Source: Planctomycetes bacterium GWF2_41_51
Lineage (GTDB): Bacteria > Planctomycetota > Phycisphaerae > Sedimentisphaerales > UBA12454
Direction: 5' to 3'
DNA length: 54,216 nucleotides
NCBI GenBank assembly: GCA_001825665.1
Contig: MHXZ01000010.1
Location: 1 to 54,216, forward strand
Shown here: positions 8,261-17,397 of the stretch, one piece after another
How the letters are laid out: the number at the start of each line of letters is the position of its first letter
Numbering within the stretch: position 1 is the first letter of the stretch
Notes under the pieces: model-generated
Seen by the model: only the letters and a program-made list of their open reading frames with translations
Database searches by the model: none
What the model was told of the DNA's origin: nothing
Translations under genes and position numbers: made by a program

Positions 8261-9379
8261 GTGATAAAACTATTCGAATTGAATTACGATGACAAAGAGA
8301 TCCGGGCCGTAGAGGAAGTATTGCGGTCCCGCTGGATAAGTATGGGGCCGAAGGTAGAGGAATTTGAGGCTCGATTCGCAGCCATGGTTGGACGCAGGCA
8401 CGCAATTGCTGTAAACAGTTGTACCGCTGCTCTACACCTTGGGATGCTTTTATCGGGAGTAGGACCTGGAGATGAAGTTATCGTACCATCCCTTACATTT
8501 GTTGCTACTGTAAATAGTATCCTCTACACGGGTGGACGGCCTGTTTTTGCAGATATTACCAGTGAAGTTGATCTTACTGTTTCTTATGAAGATATTGTGA
8601 AAAAAACAACTGATGCGACAAAGGCGATAGTTGTCGTTCATTACGCCGGGTTTTCCTGTGACATGAACAGAATTTGTGACTTCGCAAAGGCCAGAGGCAT
8701 TGCTGTTATCGAGGATGCATGTCACGGGCCTGGAGGGATTTACCTGGAGCGTCCGTTAGGATCACTGGGAGATGTTTCATGTTATAGTTTCTATTCAAAT
8801 AAAAATATAGCTACGGCAGAAGGCGGCATGCTCCTGGCGGACAAGGATGAATATGCTGAAAAGGCTCGGCTGCTCAGAAGTCACGGTATGACAAGCAATA
8901 CTTTTCATCGGAAGGACAACTCCAGTTCCTACGATGTGGTTGCACTTGGATATAATTACCGTATGGACGAAATACGAGCCGCACTTGGGCTGGTGCAACT
9001 GAGCAAACTGCCTGCTTCGATTAAAAAAAGGAACATGCTTGCAAAAAGATATATTGAGCTTTTGAGAAAATCTCCTTTTATCGTGGTTCCTTTTACTAAT
9101 TATCAAGGTCTGTCGCCTTATTATATTTTCCCTTTGCGAATAACGGGCTTTGACAGGGATGAACTTGCGGCAAAACTGCTTGATGCGGGGATTCAAACAA
9201 GCCGACACTATCCGCCCGTACATAAGTTTGCCATCTATCAATCATACGGGTGCCAATTGCCGCTGACTGAGAAAATTTTTGGGGAACTGATCACCTTGCC
9301 TCTCCATGACTTGATGACTGAGCGGCATGTTGAATATATCAGCGAAACAATAATAGAAATAACTTCAAGTGTGAATTGA
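8261..9379 (+). CDS. DegT/DnrJ/EryC1/StrS-family sugar aminotransferase
   Basis: A 372-residue PLP-dependent aminotransferase for NDP-4-keto (or 3-keto) sugars. VNSCTAALHL (51-60) binds the PLP phosphate, the ED pair at 151-152 (VIEDACHG) contacts the pyridine nitrogen, and the Schiff-base lysine is K181 in SFYSNKNIATAEGG. The start is the GTG at 8261, preceded by GGAG at 8249-8252; an upstream in-frame start would lie deep inside the glycosyltransferase gene. Together with the dehydratase at 6253 it would make a 4-amino-4,6-dideoxy sugar nucleotide. The stop overlaps the next start (TGATG). Confidence 0.9.
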   Translation: MIKLFELNYDDKEIRAVEEVLRSRWISMGPKVEEFEARFAAMVGRRHAIAVNSCTAALHLGMLLSGVGPGDEVIVPSLTFVATVNSILYTGGRPVFADITSEVDLTVSYEDIVKKTTDATKAIVVVHYAGFSCDMNRICDFAKARGIAVIEDACHGPGGIYLERPLGSLGDVSCYSFYSNKNIATAEGGMLLADKDEYAEKARLLRSHGMTSNTFHRKDNSSSYDVVALGYNYRMDEIRAALGLVQLSKLPASIKKRNMLAKRYIELLRKSPFIVVPFTNYQGLSPYYIFPLRITGFDRDELAAKLLDAGIQTSRHYPPVHKFAIYQSYGCQLPLTEKIFGELITLPLHDLMTERHVEYISETIIEITSSVN

Positions 9380-10647
9380 TGTCGATGAAAGTATTGCTTG
9401 TTAATGTAAAAAATCCATATGTTGACTCTAACAATCCGCCCCTTGGATTGTGCTATATCGCTTCATGGCTGAGGGAGAAATCAGATGCTGATATAAAAAT
9501 TGCAGACATGACAGTGGAGAAAATAGATGACGAGCAATTTATCCAAAAATATATAAATGCATTTCAGCCGGAAATAATAGGCATTTCAGCTTTGACCCCG
9601 ACATTTAATTATGCGGTTGAACTGGCAAGACTGATAAAAAAACATGTGAACACTCCCATAGTTATCGGCGGTGCCCATGTTTCATCGCTGCCTGAAGAAA
9701 CCCTGGAGATGGGTTGTTTTGATACAGTAGTAACTGGTGAAGGTGAAATATCTTTTGCAGAGTTGTGTCAAAAAGTTAAGGAGGGCACTGCTTTGCCGAA
9801 AATAGTTCACGGTGAGCCTGTGAATTTGCTTGACCATCTGCCCTTTCCGGCGAGAGACCTGGTGGATCTAAAACGATACGGATTTGAAGTAAACGGAGAA
9901 TTTGGCACAAGCATTATCACAAGTCGTTCATGTCCGTTCAATTGTATATTTTGCAATAAAAGCGTGTTCAAAAGTAATTTTCGGCAGCATAGCGCAGAGC
10001 ATATTTATTCTGAAATTGTGCACCTTATGAAGGATTTTGGCTGCCGCTCGTTTAATTTCCTGGATGATACATTTACATTTCGGCCCGCAATCGCACAGCA
10101 GTTATGCAATAAAATTATTGATAACAATCTTCAAATTACATGGAAATGCATGACACGAGTTGATTGTATCGATAAGCCGATGCTTGAATTGCTGAAGAAG
10201 GCTGGATGTGTTGAAATAGTGATAGGGGTGGAAACAGGTGACGCGGAGATAATGAAAAAAATACGCAAAGGCATTACTCTTGAACAAGTGCAGATAGTTA
10301 TGGGCTATGCGAAAGAGTTGTCACTTGCCACTAAAACTTTTTTTATGATAGGTTTTCCGTGGGATACTGATGAGACAATATGCAAAACAATCAATTTTGC
10401 TATCGATCTTTCGCCTGACAATGCTCAATTTGCGCTTATCGCACCGTTTCCAGGGACAAAGTTATGTGGAATTCTCAAAGAGATGGGTATCGAAGTTTCA
10501 CGCAAATGGGGAGATTACCTATTGAAGGGCGATGAGGTTAATTATGCTTATTCGCTGCCGGGACTTTCCAAAAATAAATTGAAAGAGTATGTTCGTCTGG
10601 CGTATAAATGCTTTGAAAAGAAGCAGCATATCAGCCAGTTACAATAA
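9379..10647 (+). CDS. B12-binding domain radical SAM protein
   Basis: A 422-residue enzyme with two domains. Residues 1-150 form a cobalamin-binding-type Rossmann domain (IIGISALTPTFNYAVELARLI, then VIGGAHVSSLPEE), without the classical DxHxxG lower-ligand motif, as in many family members. The radical SAM barrel starts with C185xxxC189xxC192 in SRSCPFNCIFCNK and continues through FNFLDDTFTF and GVETGDAEIMKKIRKG. Relatives carry out difficult methylations or ring rearrangements, or act in anaerobic cofactor synthesis. In this operon it probably modifies a sugar or sugar nucleotide, for example by C-methylation; the substrate is unknown. It overlaps the aminotransferase stop by one base. Confidence 0.85.
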   Translation: MSMKVLLVNVKNPYVDSNNPPLGLCYIASWLREKSDADIKIADMTVEKIDDEQFIQKYINAFQPEIIGISALTPTFNYAVELARLIKKHVNTPIVIGGAHVSSLPEETLEMGCFDTVVTGEGEISFAELCQKVKEGTALPKIVHGEPVNLLDHLPFPARDLVDLKRYGFEVNGEFGTSIITSRSCPFNCIFCNKSVFKSNFRQHSAEHIYSEIVHLMKDFGCRSFNFLDDTFTFRPAIAQQLCNKIIDNNLQITWKCMTRVDCIDKPMLELLKKAGCVEIVIGVETGDAEIMKKIRKGITLEQVQIVMGYAKELSLATKTFFMIGFPWDTDETICKTINFAIDLSPDNAQFALIAPFPGTKLCGILKEMGIEVSRKWGDYLLKGDEVNYAYSLPGLSKNKLKEYVRLAYKCFEKKQHISQLQ

Positions 10648-10670
10648 AACTATTAGTTTGGCGGACCATC

Positions 10671-11726
10671 ATGCTATCAGATATTTATATAAATCAGCAC
10701 AGTACTATCCTTGATGCTTTGAAGCAGATGGACCTGAAAAATGTTAAACTGTTGTTGATGACTGACTCGGCAAGACATTTTTTGAGTGTGATAAGTATCG
10801 GGGATATTCAGCGTGCGATCATAAAGAACCGGCCGCTTGATACGGCAATCGAAGAGATAACGCGGCCACATGTTTTAATAGCCCTTCCTTCTGACTCACA
10901 AGAATATATAAAAGAGCAGATGCTGAAGAATCGTGCTGAGTGTATGCCGGTAGTTAATGAGAACAATGAAATTGTTCACATCTATTACTGGTCTGACTTT
11001 TTCGATAAAGATGTCAACAGCAAGGATCTGACGGAAGTGCCTGTATTGATCATGGCCGGCGGAAAAGGTGAGAGGCTTAAACCTCTGACAGATATTATTC
11101 CGAAGCCCCTTGTTCCGGTAGGCGACAAAACCATAATCGAGCATATCATAAATCAGTTCAATAAGCATGGGTGCAGGAATTTTTACATATCCACAAACCA
11201 TAAACATGAACTGCTTAAGGGTTATCTGGACTCCATTAAGTTGCCGGAGAATGATATTAAATATCTTCATGAAGATTTTCCGCTGGGCACGGCTGGTGCA
11301 ATGGCGGCCCTGAGAGGTACAAAAAGCAGCTTTTTCGTGTCAAACTGTGACATAATAATATATCAGAACTACTCGAAGATACTCGAATTTCATCGTGAAA
11401 ATGAAAATGATGCAACTATTGTGACCGCCATCTATCATCATAAAATTGATTATGGTGTAGTTGAGACAGATGATTCCGGCGAGGTTTTGGATATTCATGA
11501 GAAGCCGGAAAAAATTTATCAAATCAATACCGGGTTCTATGTTTTTGAATCTTCGGTATTGGATCTCATTTCTGATAATACATCCTGCGATATGCCTGAG
11601 TTGCTTGCGAGATTGAAAAACGGAGGCAGGAAAGTCGGGGTCTTTCCCATACAGAATAGTTCTTGGTTTGACATTGGCCAAAAGAAAAACTATTTAGAGG
11701 TGCTTCATGACGCATTCAACCACTGA
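10671..11726 (+). CDS. CBS-domain sugar-1-phosphate nucleotidyltransferase (PtmE-like)
   Basis: A 351-residue fusion. Residues 1-115 are a CBS pair (for example ISIGDIQRAI at 41-50 and CMPVVNENNEIVHIYYWSDF at 91-110), likely a nucleotide-sensing regulatory module. Residues 122-351 are a nucleotidyltransferase: MAGGKGERLKPLTDIIPKPL (128-147) is the NTP-binding signature and FVSNCDIII holds the metal-binding Asp. This architecture matches PtmE, the glucosamine-1-phosphate guanylyltransferase of the Campylobacter legionaminic acid pathway, which fits the LegB-like dehydratase upstream. GDP-glucosamine or a related activated sugar is the inferred product. Its 3' end overlaps the next gene by 20 bp. 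Confidence 0.85.
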   Translation: MLSDIYINQHSTILDALKQMDLKNVKLLLMTDSARHFLSVISIGDIQRAIIKNRPLDTAIEEITRPHVLIALPSDSQEYIKEQMLKNRAECMPVVNENNEIVHIYYWSDFFDKDVNSKDLTEVPVLIMAGGKGERLKPLTDIIPKPLVPVGDKTIIEHIINQFNKHGCRNFYISTNHKHELLKGYLDSIKLPENDIKYLHEDFPLGTAGAMAALRGTKSSFFVSNCDIIIYQNYSKILEFHRENENDATIVTAIYHHKIDYGVVETDDSGEVLDIHEKPEKIYQINTGFYVFESSVLDLISDNTSCDMPELLARLKNGGRKVGVFPIQNSSWFDIGQKKNYLEVLHDAFNH

Positions 11727-12912
11727 GGCTTTTTCTTCAGCAGCTGAACTGCATCTGTTCGTTATCTGGAATAATGCTCGTCATTGCGAGCAAAAGATTA
11801 TCGCTGATATCGCAGCAAATTTTTCGGTATTAAATATTTATGAGATCCAATGGCAGAAAAATCTGTTCAATGACAATCTTTCACGTTTTTATGGTGCGAA
11901 TCTCCCGAAAGATTGTAATAAAGAAATCGAAATCGGCAGAGACTCTTTTTTGATAGCGGTAGTCATTGATGATAAGCCGCAATATTCGATAAGGCAAGTA
12001 AAAGCTAACAAAAAGGCGAGAGTCAATACAAACACGTTCGAAGCCAAGACACGCTATCGTGAGTGGGCGTCAAATAATGATAAGGCTGGCAGCCTTGTGC
12101 ATGGTTCAAATACCTCAACTGAAAGTAATCATGATCTTACGTTGCTTCTTGGCATTAATGCAAAAGATTTTATCGATAAAAACGGTGGTTCGCGATGGAC
12201 AGGAGAGTATACAAAGATTCAGCAAGATGTGGCGGGGGGTTCAGGGTGGAAGAGCCTGGAAGAAATGTTTTATGTTCTTAATAACACTATGACTTATGTT
12301 GTGCTCCGAAATTATGAAAATATGATCAATGAGCTGGTGCATTATGAGCATCCTGATATAGACTTACTTGTTTTGGACAGGGATAGAACTGCACAAATAT
12401 TAAACGCACGAAGGGTACCGGCAGAAGAATACAGGGTTCAATACAAGGTCACTATATCCGGCAAAGAAATTCCATGCGACTTGCGTTTTTTAGGTGATGA
12501 CTACTACGATAAAACCTGGCAGCACGATATTCTTCTTAACCGTCGGCTGGACGGCCAGGGGTTCTATGTGCCCAGTGAGACCGACCATTACTATTCACTG
12601 TTGTATCATGCCATAATTCACAAAAAGATATTTTTAGATGAATACCGAGTTAAGCTTGCTGATATGGCATCAAAACTGGGTTTAGAATCGCCGGAGCGTT
12701 GTATGCTCGACGAGTATATGAAAAACCAGATGTATCAATATGTTCGCCCCAAGGATATGAGTGTGCGATATACGATTGGAACTTCAAAAATGCCGAAAGA
12801 CAGGATTTTACACCGTCTGCTTAAATTTGTCTGGCGAACGGCGGGTGAGCCTGAGTGGTGCAGGAATTGGTATCATAATTTTAATCGCAAGGAGAGGGAA
12901 CAGCGTGTTTGA
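11707..12912 (+). CDS. Uncharacterised nucleotidyltransferase-fold protein of a polysaccharide cluster
   Basis: A 401-residue protein starting inside the preceding gene. I do not recognise a named family. The N-terminal 190 residues include TRYREWA and HGSNTSTESNHDLTLLLG, which reads like a conserved binding loop. The middle has TYVVLRNYEN, then HPDIDLLVLDRD (about 216-227), the hydrophobic-DxD pattern of minimal nucleotidyltransferases. The C-terminal part (DHYYSLLYHAIIHKK) is helical. No signal peptide or membrane helix is seen. Its place between a nucleotidyltransferase and a glycosyltransferase suggests transfer of a nucleotidyl or phospho group to a glycan or precursor, which is inference only. 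Confidence 0.7.
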   Translation: MTHSTTEAFSSAAELHLFVIWNNARHCEQKIIADIAANFSVLNIYEIQWQKNLFNDNLSRFYGANLPKDCNKEIEIGRDSFLIAVVIDDKPQYSIRQVKANKKARVNTNTFEAKTRYREWASNNDKAGSLVHGSNTSTESNHDLTLLLGINAKDFIDKNGGSRWTGEYTKIQQDVAGGSGWKSLEEMFYVLNNTMTYVVLRNYENMINELVHYEHPDIDLLVLDRDRTAQILNARRVPAEEYRVQYKVTISGKEIPCDLRFLGDDYYDKTWQHDILLNRRLDGQGFYVPSETDHYYSLLYHAIIHKKIFLDEYRVKLADMASKLGLESPERCMLDEYMKNQMYQYVRPKDMSVRYTIGTSKMPKDRILHRLLKFVWRTAGEPEWCRNWYHNFNRKEREQRV

Positions 12913-14476
12913 AGGGTTTAATAAACAGCACATACAACTTGACGGACACGATTATGAATTGCAGGTAAGGATAAACGACTGTTCTCCTGAAATTCCTGTA
13001 TTGGTGATGGTTTCATGTATAAAAAACCTGGAAAGCCTGAAACTTGTCAAGGCTGCTGTCAGAAGTATTCGAAAATTCACTATGATTGGCTATAAGCTCT
13101 GGGTGGTTGACAATAATTCTCCTGTTGAACACCTTGAATGGTTGAGTGGGCAAGATGACATAAACCTGGTTTTTATCAGGAACGAACCTGCTCAGAAGAA
13201 TGGCAGCTATGCAAATGCCCTGGGTCTGGAGACTGTCGCGAAAATCATTTCGCCTGAAACAAAGTATTTTATGACTTTACATCAGGATGTGATGCCCACA
13301 AAAAAAGGATGGCTGACTTACCTTTTATCAAAATTCAGTGATGAAATCAGAGCGGTTGGGTTGCGTGAAGACCACGGCAGAGTGCCGGAGGGGGTTATAC
13401 ACGTTTTAGGATATATTATTGATTGGCAAATTTTTCAAAGACTTAGGTTGAGTTTCTGGCCCGAGTTGCCAATCTATGATGTTGGTGATAAAGCGATATA
13501 TTTATTGAAGCAGGCAGGATACAAGTATTTTGCGACTCATAACACTATCTGGAACAACAAGCTTCATGAAATTTTACGGCCTCCTTACAAGGGATTGTCT
13601 TTCGATATGAGTTTAGATGACAAAAATGATGTCATATTCATGCACTTGGGACGAGGAGTGAGAAAATCACAAAATTCAAGTACCGGCAGGCATAAGTCTA
13701 TCGCAGGTTGGATAGATTTTGCACAAAAAGAACTGGACATATACTGGGAACGCCAGTCACTATCTAAACGTATTTTAAAGGAACTTCAGCTCAATCCTTG
13801 TTATTCTTTGCGAAGATGCTTTGTGGATGATTTCTTCTTCAGGGCTATACGACATGTTCCTGCTGAGGCAGACGTATTAGACATTGGTGGAAAGAGGGTT
13901 TCAAAACGAGGCTTATTCAATGTCGAAGTTTATGGGCATAAAGTAAAGTATGTTAATATTGATAGCTTAACTAAGCCGGATTATCTGAGTGACGCAAATA
14001 ATATCGATGTATCGGATAATTCTTTTGATTGCGTTATTCTCGCAGAAATATTGGAACACGTCCCTAATCCCATGGGGGTTTTGCAGGAAGCTTACCGATT
14101 ACTCAAGCCGGGAGGATACGCTCTTCTATCAGCACCTTTCAACTTTCATGTTCACGCAGACCCTAATGACTATGGGCGATATACAGATGGCTGGTACAAG
14201 CGGACTTTATTTGATGTCGGCTTCAGAAATATTGAGATAGAAAAGCAGGGTCTCTTTTTCGCGACATACCTCAATATGTCAAGATTTTGGATAGCGGAAT
14301 TAAACAAAAGCTCAAAATTAAGGAATAAGATAACTGGAAAACTGGTTTTAAAGTTTTTTCCTTATCTGGCACGTAAAAGCTTAAGATGGGACAGTTACGA
14401 TATTGTGAAGAACAGTGATATACTCAGTGGCTACACTACGGGATATGGTGTAGTCTGCGAGAAGCCGATTTCTTAA
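12905..14476 (+). CDS. Bifunctional protein: glycosyltransferase-like domain plus SAM methyltransferase
   Basis: From the GTG at 12905 (GGAG at 12891-12894; 8-bp overlap with the previous stop) the product has 523 residues. The first 300 resemble a GT-A/GT2-type domain: VLVMVSCIKNLESLKLVKAA, then LWVVDNNSPVEHLEWL and a motif TLHQDVMP in place of the usual DxD. The C-terminal 190 residues are a class I methyltransferase: ADVLDIGGKRVS (motif I), FDCVILAEILEHVPNP (motif IV) and LLKPGGYALLSAPF. A single chain could add a sugar and methylate it or the chain end. Longer in-frame upstream starts overlap the preceding gene and are not preferred. Confidence 0.8.
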   Translation: MFEGFNKQHIQLDGHDYELQVRINDCSPEIPVLVMVSCIKNLESLKLVKAAVRSIRKFTMIGYKLWVVDNNSPVEHLEWLSGQDDINLVFIRNEPAQKNGSYANALGLETVAKIISPETKYFMTLHQDVMPTKKGWLTYLLSKFSDEIRAVGLREDHGRVPEGVIHVLGYIIDWQIFQRLRLSFWPELPIYDVGDKAIYLLKQAGYKYFATHNTIWNNKLHEILRPPYKGLSFDMSLDDKNDVIFMHLGRGVRKSQNSSTGRHKSIAGWIDFAQKELDIYWERQSLSKRILKELQLNPCYSLRRCFVDDFFFRAIRHVPAEADVLDIGGKRVSKRGLFNVEVYGHKVKYVNIDSLTKPDYLSDANNIDVSDNSFDCVILAEILEHVPNPMGVLQEAYRLLKPGGYALLSAPFNFHVHADPNDYGRYTDGWYKRTLFDVGFRNIEIEKQGLFFATYLNMSRFWIAELNKSSKLRNKITGKLVLKFFPYLARKSLRWDSYDIVKNSDILSGYTTGYGVVCEKPIS

Positions 14477-14508
14477 AGAAGATTTATTAAGGCAGCAGGG
14501 TAATAAAA

Positions 14509-15296
14509 GTGCAATCTGAAGAGAGCGACAAAATTAGAAATCATATTGTTGGTTTCACAGAGCAAATTGACAATAACGCGAAAATTGACAAAGATGTTTT
14601 CTTTAACTGGTTCAATCAGACAGGCAATATAGACTGTACGTTTGTAAGGGGTGCGTGGGATTTCGCGATTCACATTGCAAATCCTATATCGCCTTATTTG
14701 AAGAAGCCGGAAGAAAAGACGGTTCTTGACCTTGGATATGGAGGCGGACGGATGCTGGGGGGGGCGTGTCAGTTCTTCAGCAAAGTAATAGGTGTCGATA
14801 TTCACAGCCAAAATGAATTGGTACAAAAAGAACTGAATGCAAGGGGATTAAATAATTTTCATCTTTTACAGAATGACGGCAGGAGCATACCGGTTGAGAC
14901 AGATTCTGTCGATATGGTTTACTCGTTCATAGTATTTCAGCACATTGAGAAAATTGAGATATTCAAAAATTACCTCAATGAAATATTTCGTATTCTAAGG
15001 CCTAGTGGTCTAGGGTGCATATACTAGGCAGATTTTATAAATTTTCGATCAACCGGAGTTCCAGGTTGATGCTGTTTGTTGATAATCTTCTGGAAAATAT
15101 TTTACATCGAAACTCATACCGAGAATTTCCGGCAGCGGTCAATAGTACAAATTTAAAAATATCAGGATCTTTTGCAAGGAAAACTGCAAAGCACTGTGGA
15201 TTTAAAATCCTTGGGGAAATGGTATCACGCAAGAAAGTTCCAGACGGAACGCAGTATTTCGGCGGCCAAAAAGGAATACTTCTGAGAAAAAATTAG
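14509..15296 (+). pseudogene. SAM-dependent methyltransferase split by a -1 frameshift, with a G8 tract
   Basis: The first frame (GTG at 14509) gives a class I methyltransferase: TVLDLGYGGGRML (motif I), VIGVDIHS, then VDMVYSFIVFQHIEK and RILRPSG, stopping at 15027. The natural continuation (LGRFYKFSINRSSRL to GGQKGILLRKN, stop at 15296) is one frame back, and the shift must fall near the GGG at 15013-15015. A run of eight G lies within the gene at 14757-14764, currently in phase with the first frame. The gene could be a recent pseudogene, an assembly error or a phase-variable switch. Flanking genes are intact and closely spaced. Confidence 0.7.
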
Positions 15297-15303
15297 CAAC
15301 CTG

Positions 15304-16335
15304 ATGGATATGAAAGTACATGTTGATGGCAGTGACATGCTTGGCTGGTCGATTGATCAGGACCGGGCAAATTTGATCACATTGTTAAGCCGAATGGGCC
15401 TTAAAGATAGAAGCTGGTTCAGCGCAGATATCATCCATAATCTTTGGTGGAAGAATATTCTCAACTATAATTATATCAAGTTTTTTTTGCGGAAAAAGAT
15501 ATTGCTGACGGCTTCTAATTTCATAGACATCGGTGATGAGGAGTATTTTTTATATGATGAGTTTAAAAGGGCTGAGAAGATTGCTACAGCATGGATCGCT
15601 CCCAGTATGAAACAAAAGTCTATTTTTGATTCGCATGGGATCAGGTCCTATTACTTTCCATTTCTGATAGATCAGGATATCTTTCGGCCGCTTGCAATTG
15701 ATAAAAAAAAACTTTTTGAGCAATATAAAATTCCGACAGAACTGCAGAATAAGGTCGTAATTGGCTCTTTTCAGAGAGATTCTCTGGGCAAAGAGTTATC
15801 CAAACCGAAATGGCAGAAAGGGCCTGAATTACTAATCGAACTGGTGAAGGATTTACCGGCTGAGAATTATGTTCTGCTGCTGGCCGGACCGCGGCGGCAC
15901 TATTTATTGGAACAATGCAAAAAACACGGCATATCATATTACTATCTGGGTGCGGAAACCTGCAATGATGATATAAAAACCAATCACATTCCAATTGATC
16001 AGATGCCGATGTTATATCATCTGACAGATGTTTATTTGATAAGCTCCAGATCAGAAGGCGGACCCAAGGCCGTGCTTGAGGCTTGTTCCACGAGAACATT
16101 CGTGATGAGTACCGATGTCGGGTTGGCTGGTGATTTTATGGATGCTGATTATGTGTTCGATGGTATAGGCAAATACAAGAAAAGACTATCGGAGATAGTC
16201 GAGGATTTTGATAAAGCACAGATTGGGATTGCCAATGCAATTGATAATAATTACAGCAGATTTAATACTATAATGAGGACGGATGCGTTATGCGAAAGAC
16301 TTTGCGCAATCTACTCAGACGTCATGGCTAATTAA
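15304..16335 (+). CDS. GT4-like glycosyltransferase
   Basis: A 343-residue GT-B glycosyltransferase. The C-terminal donor-binding half is clear: VVIGSFQRDS, then NYVLLLAGPRRHYL and VYLISSRSEGGPKAVLEACS, where the two Glu form the EX7E-type pair. The N-terminal acceptor half is shorter and divergent. It begins 7 bp after the split methyltransferase and ends 3 bp before the next glycosyltransferase, so all are likely translated from one mRNA. Donor and acceptor cannot be predicted. Confidence 0.8.
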   Translation: MDMKVHVDGSDMLGWSIDQDRANLITLLSRMGLKDRSWFSADIIHNLWWKNILNYNYIKFFLRKKILLTASNFIDIGDEEYFLYDEFKRAEKIATAWIAPSMKQKSIFDSHGIRSYYFPFLIDQDIFRPLAIDKKKLFEQYKIPTELQNKVVIGSFQRDSLGKELSKPKWQKGPELLIELVKDLPAENYVLLLAGPRRHYLLEQCKKHGISYYYLGAETCNDDIKTNHIPIDQMPMLYHLTDVYLISSRSEGGPKAVLEACSTRTFVMSTDVGLAGDFMDADYVFDGIGKYKKRLSEIVEDFDKAQIGIANAIDNNYSRFNTIMRTDALCERLCAIYSDVMAN

Positions 16336-16338
16336 ATA

Positions 16339-17373
16339 ATGAAATGTCATATTTTATATAAATTTCGGACTGGACCTTGGGGAGGTGCCAACCAGTTTCT
16401 GAAGGCTTTGAAAAAGAATCTGGAAATACGCGAATGCTATTCGAAGAGTATGTCGAAGGCGGATGTTGTATTATGCAATCTAAATCCTGCAATTTTTATG
16501 GAGATATTGACGGCTGTTCGGGTGTTTGGCAAAAAACATGACAGGCCGAGACTTATCGTGAGGATCGACGGCCCGGTAAGTGGAATACGAGGTACAGATA
16601 ACGAAATGGACCGTTTGTTTATCGATTTCATAAATATCGCGGCTGACGGAGTCCTATTTCAATCTGAGTGGAGCAGGCAGAAGTTGGCGGAAATTGCAAA
16701 AATTGTCACTGTTAACAGCCGGGTGATCACAAACGCTCCTGATAAAAAGTTTTTCAACAAGTCGCCTGCACATCCCGGAGACAATCAAAAAATCAGGCTA
16801 ATCGCGAATTCATGGTCACCTAATCCGAATAAAGGATTTGAGGTTTATAAATATCTTGATGATGTGCTGGATTTTTCTAAATATGAATTTACCTTTATAG
16901 GAAACAGTCCGGTAGAATTCAAAAATATAAAACACATTAAACCGCTTGATAGTAAAAAGCTGGCAAAAGAACTTAAACAACATCATATTTATATTACGGC
17001 TTCACGCAAGGATCCTTGTTCTAATTCTCTGATTGAGGCATTGCATTGCGGCTTGCCGGCGATAGCATATAATGACGGCGGTCATCCCGAGATAATAGGC
17101 AAAGGAGGCAGAATATTTGAATTGCCTGAAGAGATTCCTTTCTTGCTTGAAGACATTGCGGCAAAGTATCAGGACTATTTCAGCGGTATCAATTTGCTGG
17201 ATATAGACAATGTAACCGATGAGTATTTGAAGTTCTTTTCGCAATCTATGAAATCTGAGATTAGGCAACTCGATGATGCAAATGCATATGAAGTGTTATA
17301 TACTAAAGTGATGCAAATATATTCTCAGAAGGCGATCACTTTTATGGGAAAAATGAAGACCTTATGGAAGTAA
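16339..17373 (+). CDS. GT4-family glycosyltransferase
   Basis: A 344-residue GT-B glycosyltransferase starting MKCHILYKFRTGPWGGANQF, the family pattern of a beta strand followed by a Gly-rich acceptor loop. The donor site shows ASRKDPCSNSLIEALHCGLP followed by AIAYNDGGHPEII. The inner part contains VRIDGPVSGIRG and LFQSEWSRQKL, typical of this clade. It lies 3 bp after another GT4 gene; the order of action in the repeat unit is unknown. Confidence 0.87.
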   Translation: MKCHILYKFRTGPWGGANQFLKALKKNLEIRECYSKSMSKADVVLCNLNPAIFMEILTAVRVFGKKHDRPRLIVRIDGPVSGIRGTDNEMDRLFIDFINIAADGVLFQSEWSRQKLAEIAKIVTVNSRVITNAPDKKFFNKSPAHPGDNQKIRLIANSWSPNPNKGFEVYKYLDDVLDFSKYEFTFIGNSPVEFKNIKHIKPLDSKKLAKELKQHHIYITASRKDPCSNSLIEALHCGLPAIAYNDGGHPEIIGKGGRIFELPEEIPFLLEDIAAKYQDYFSGINLLDIDNVTDEYLKFFSQSMKSEIRQLDDANAYEVLYTKVMQIYSQKAITFMGKMKTLWK

Positions 17374-17397
17374 CCACCGATTTTCAGATACATACAG

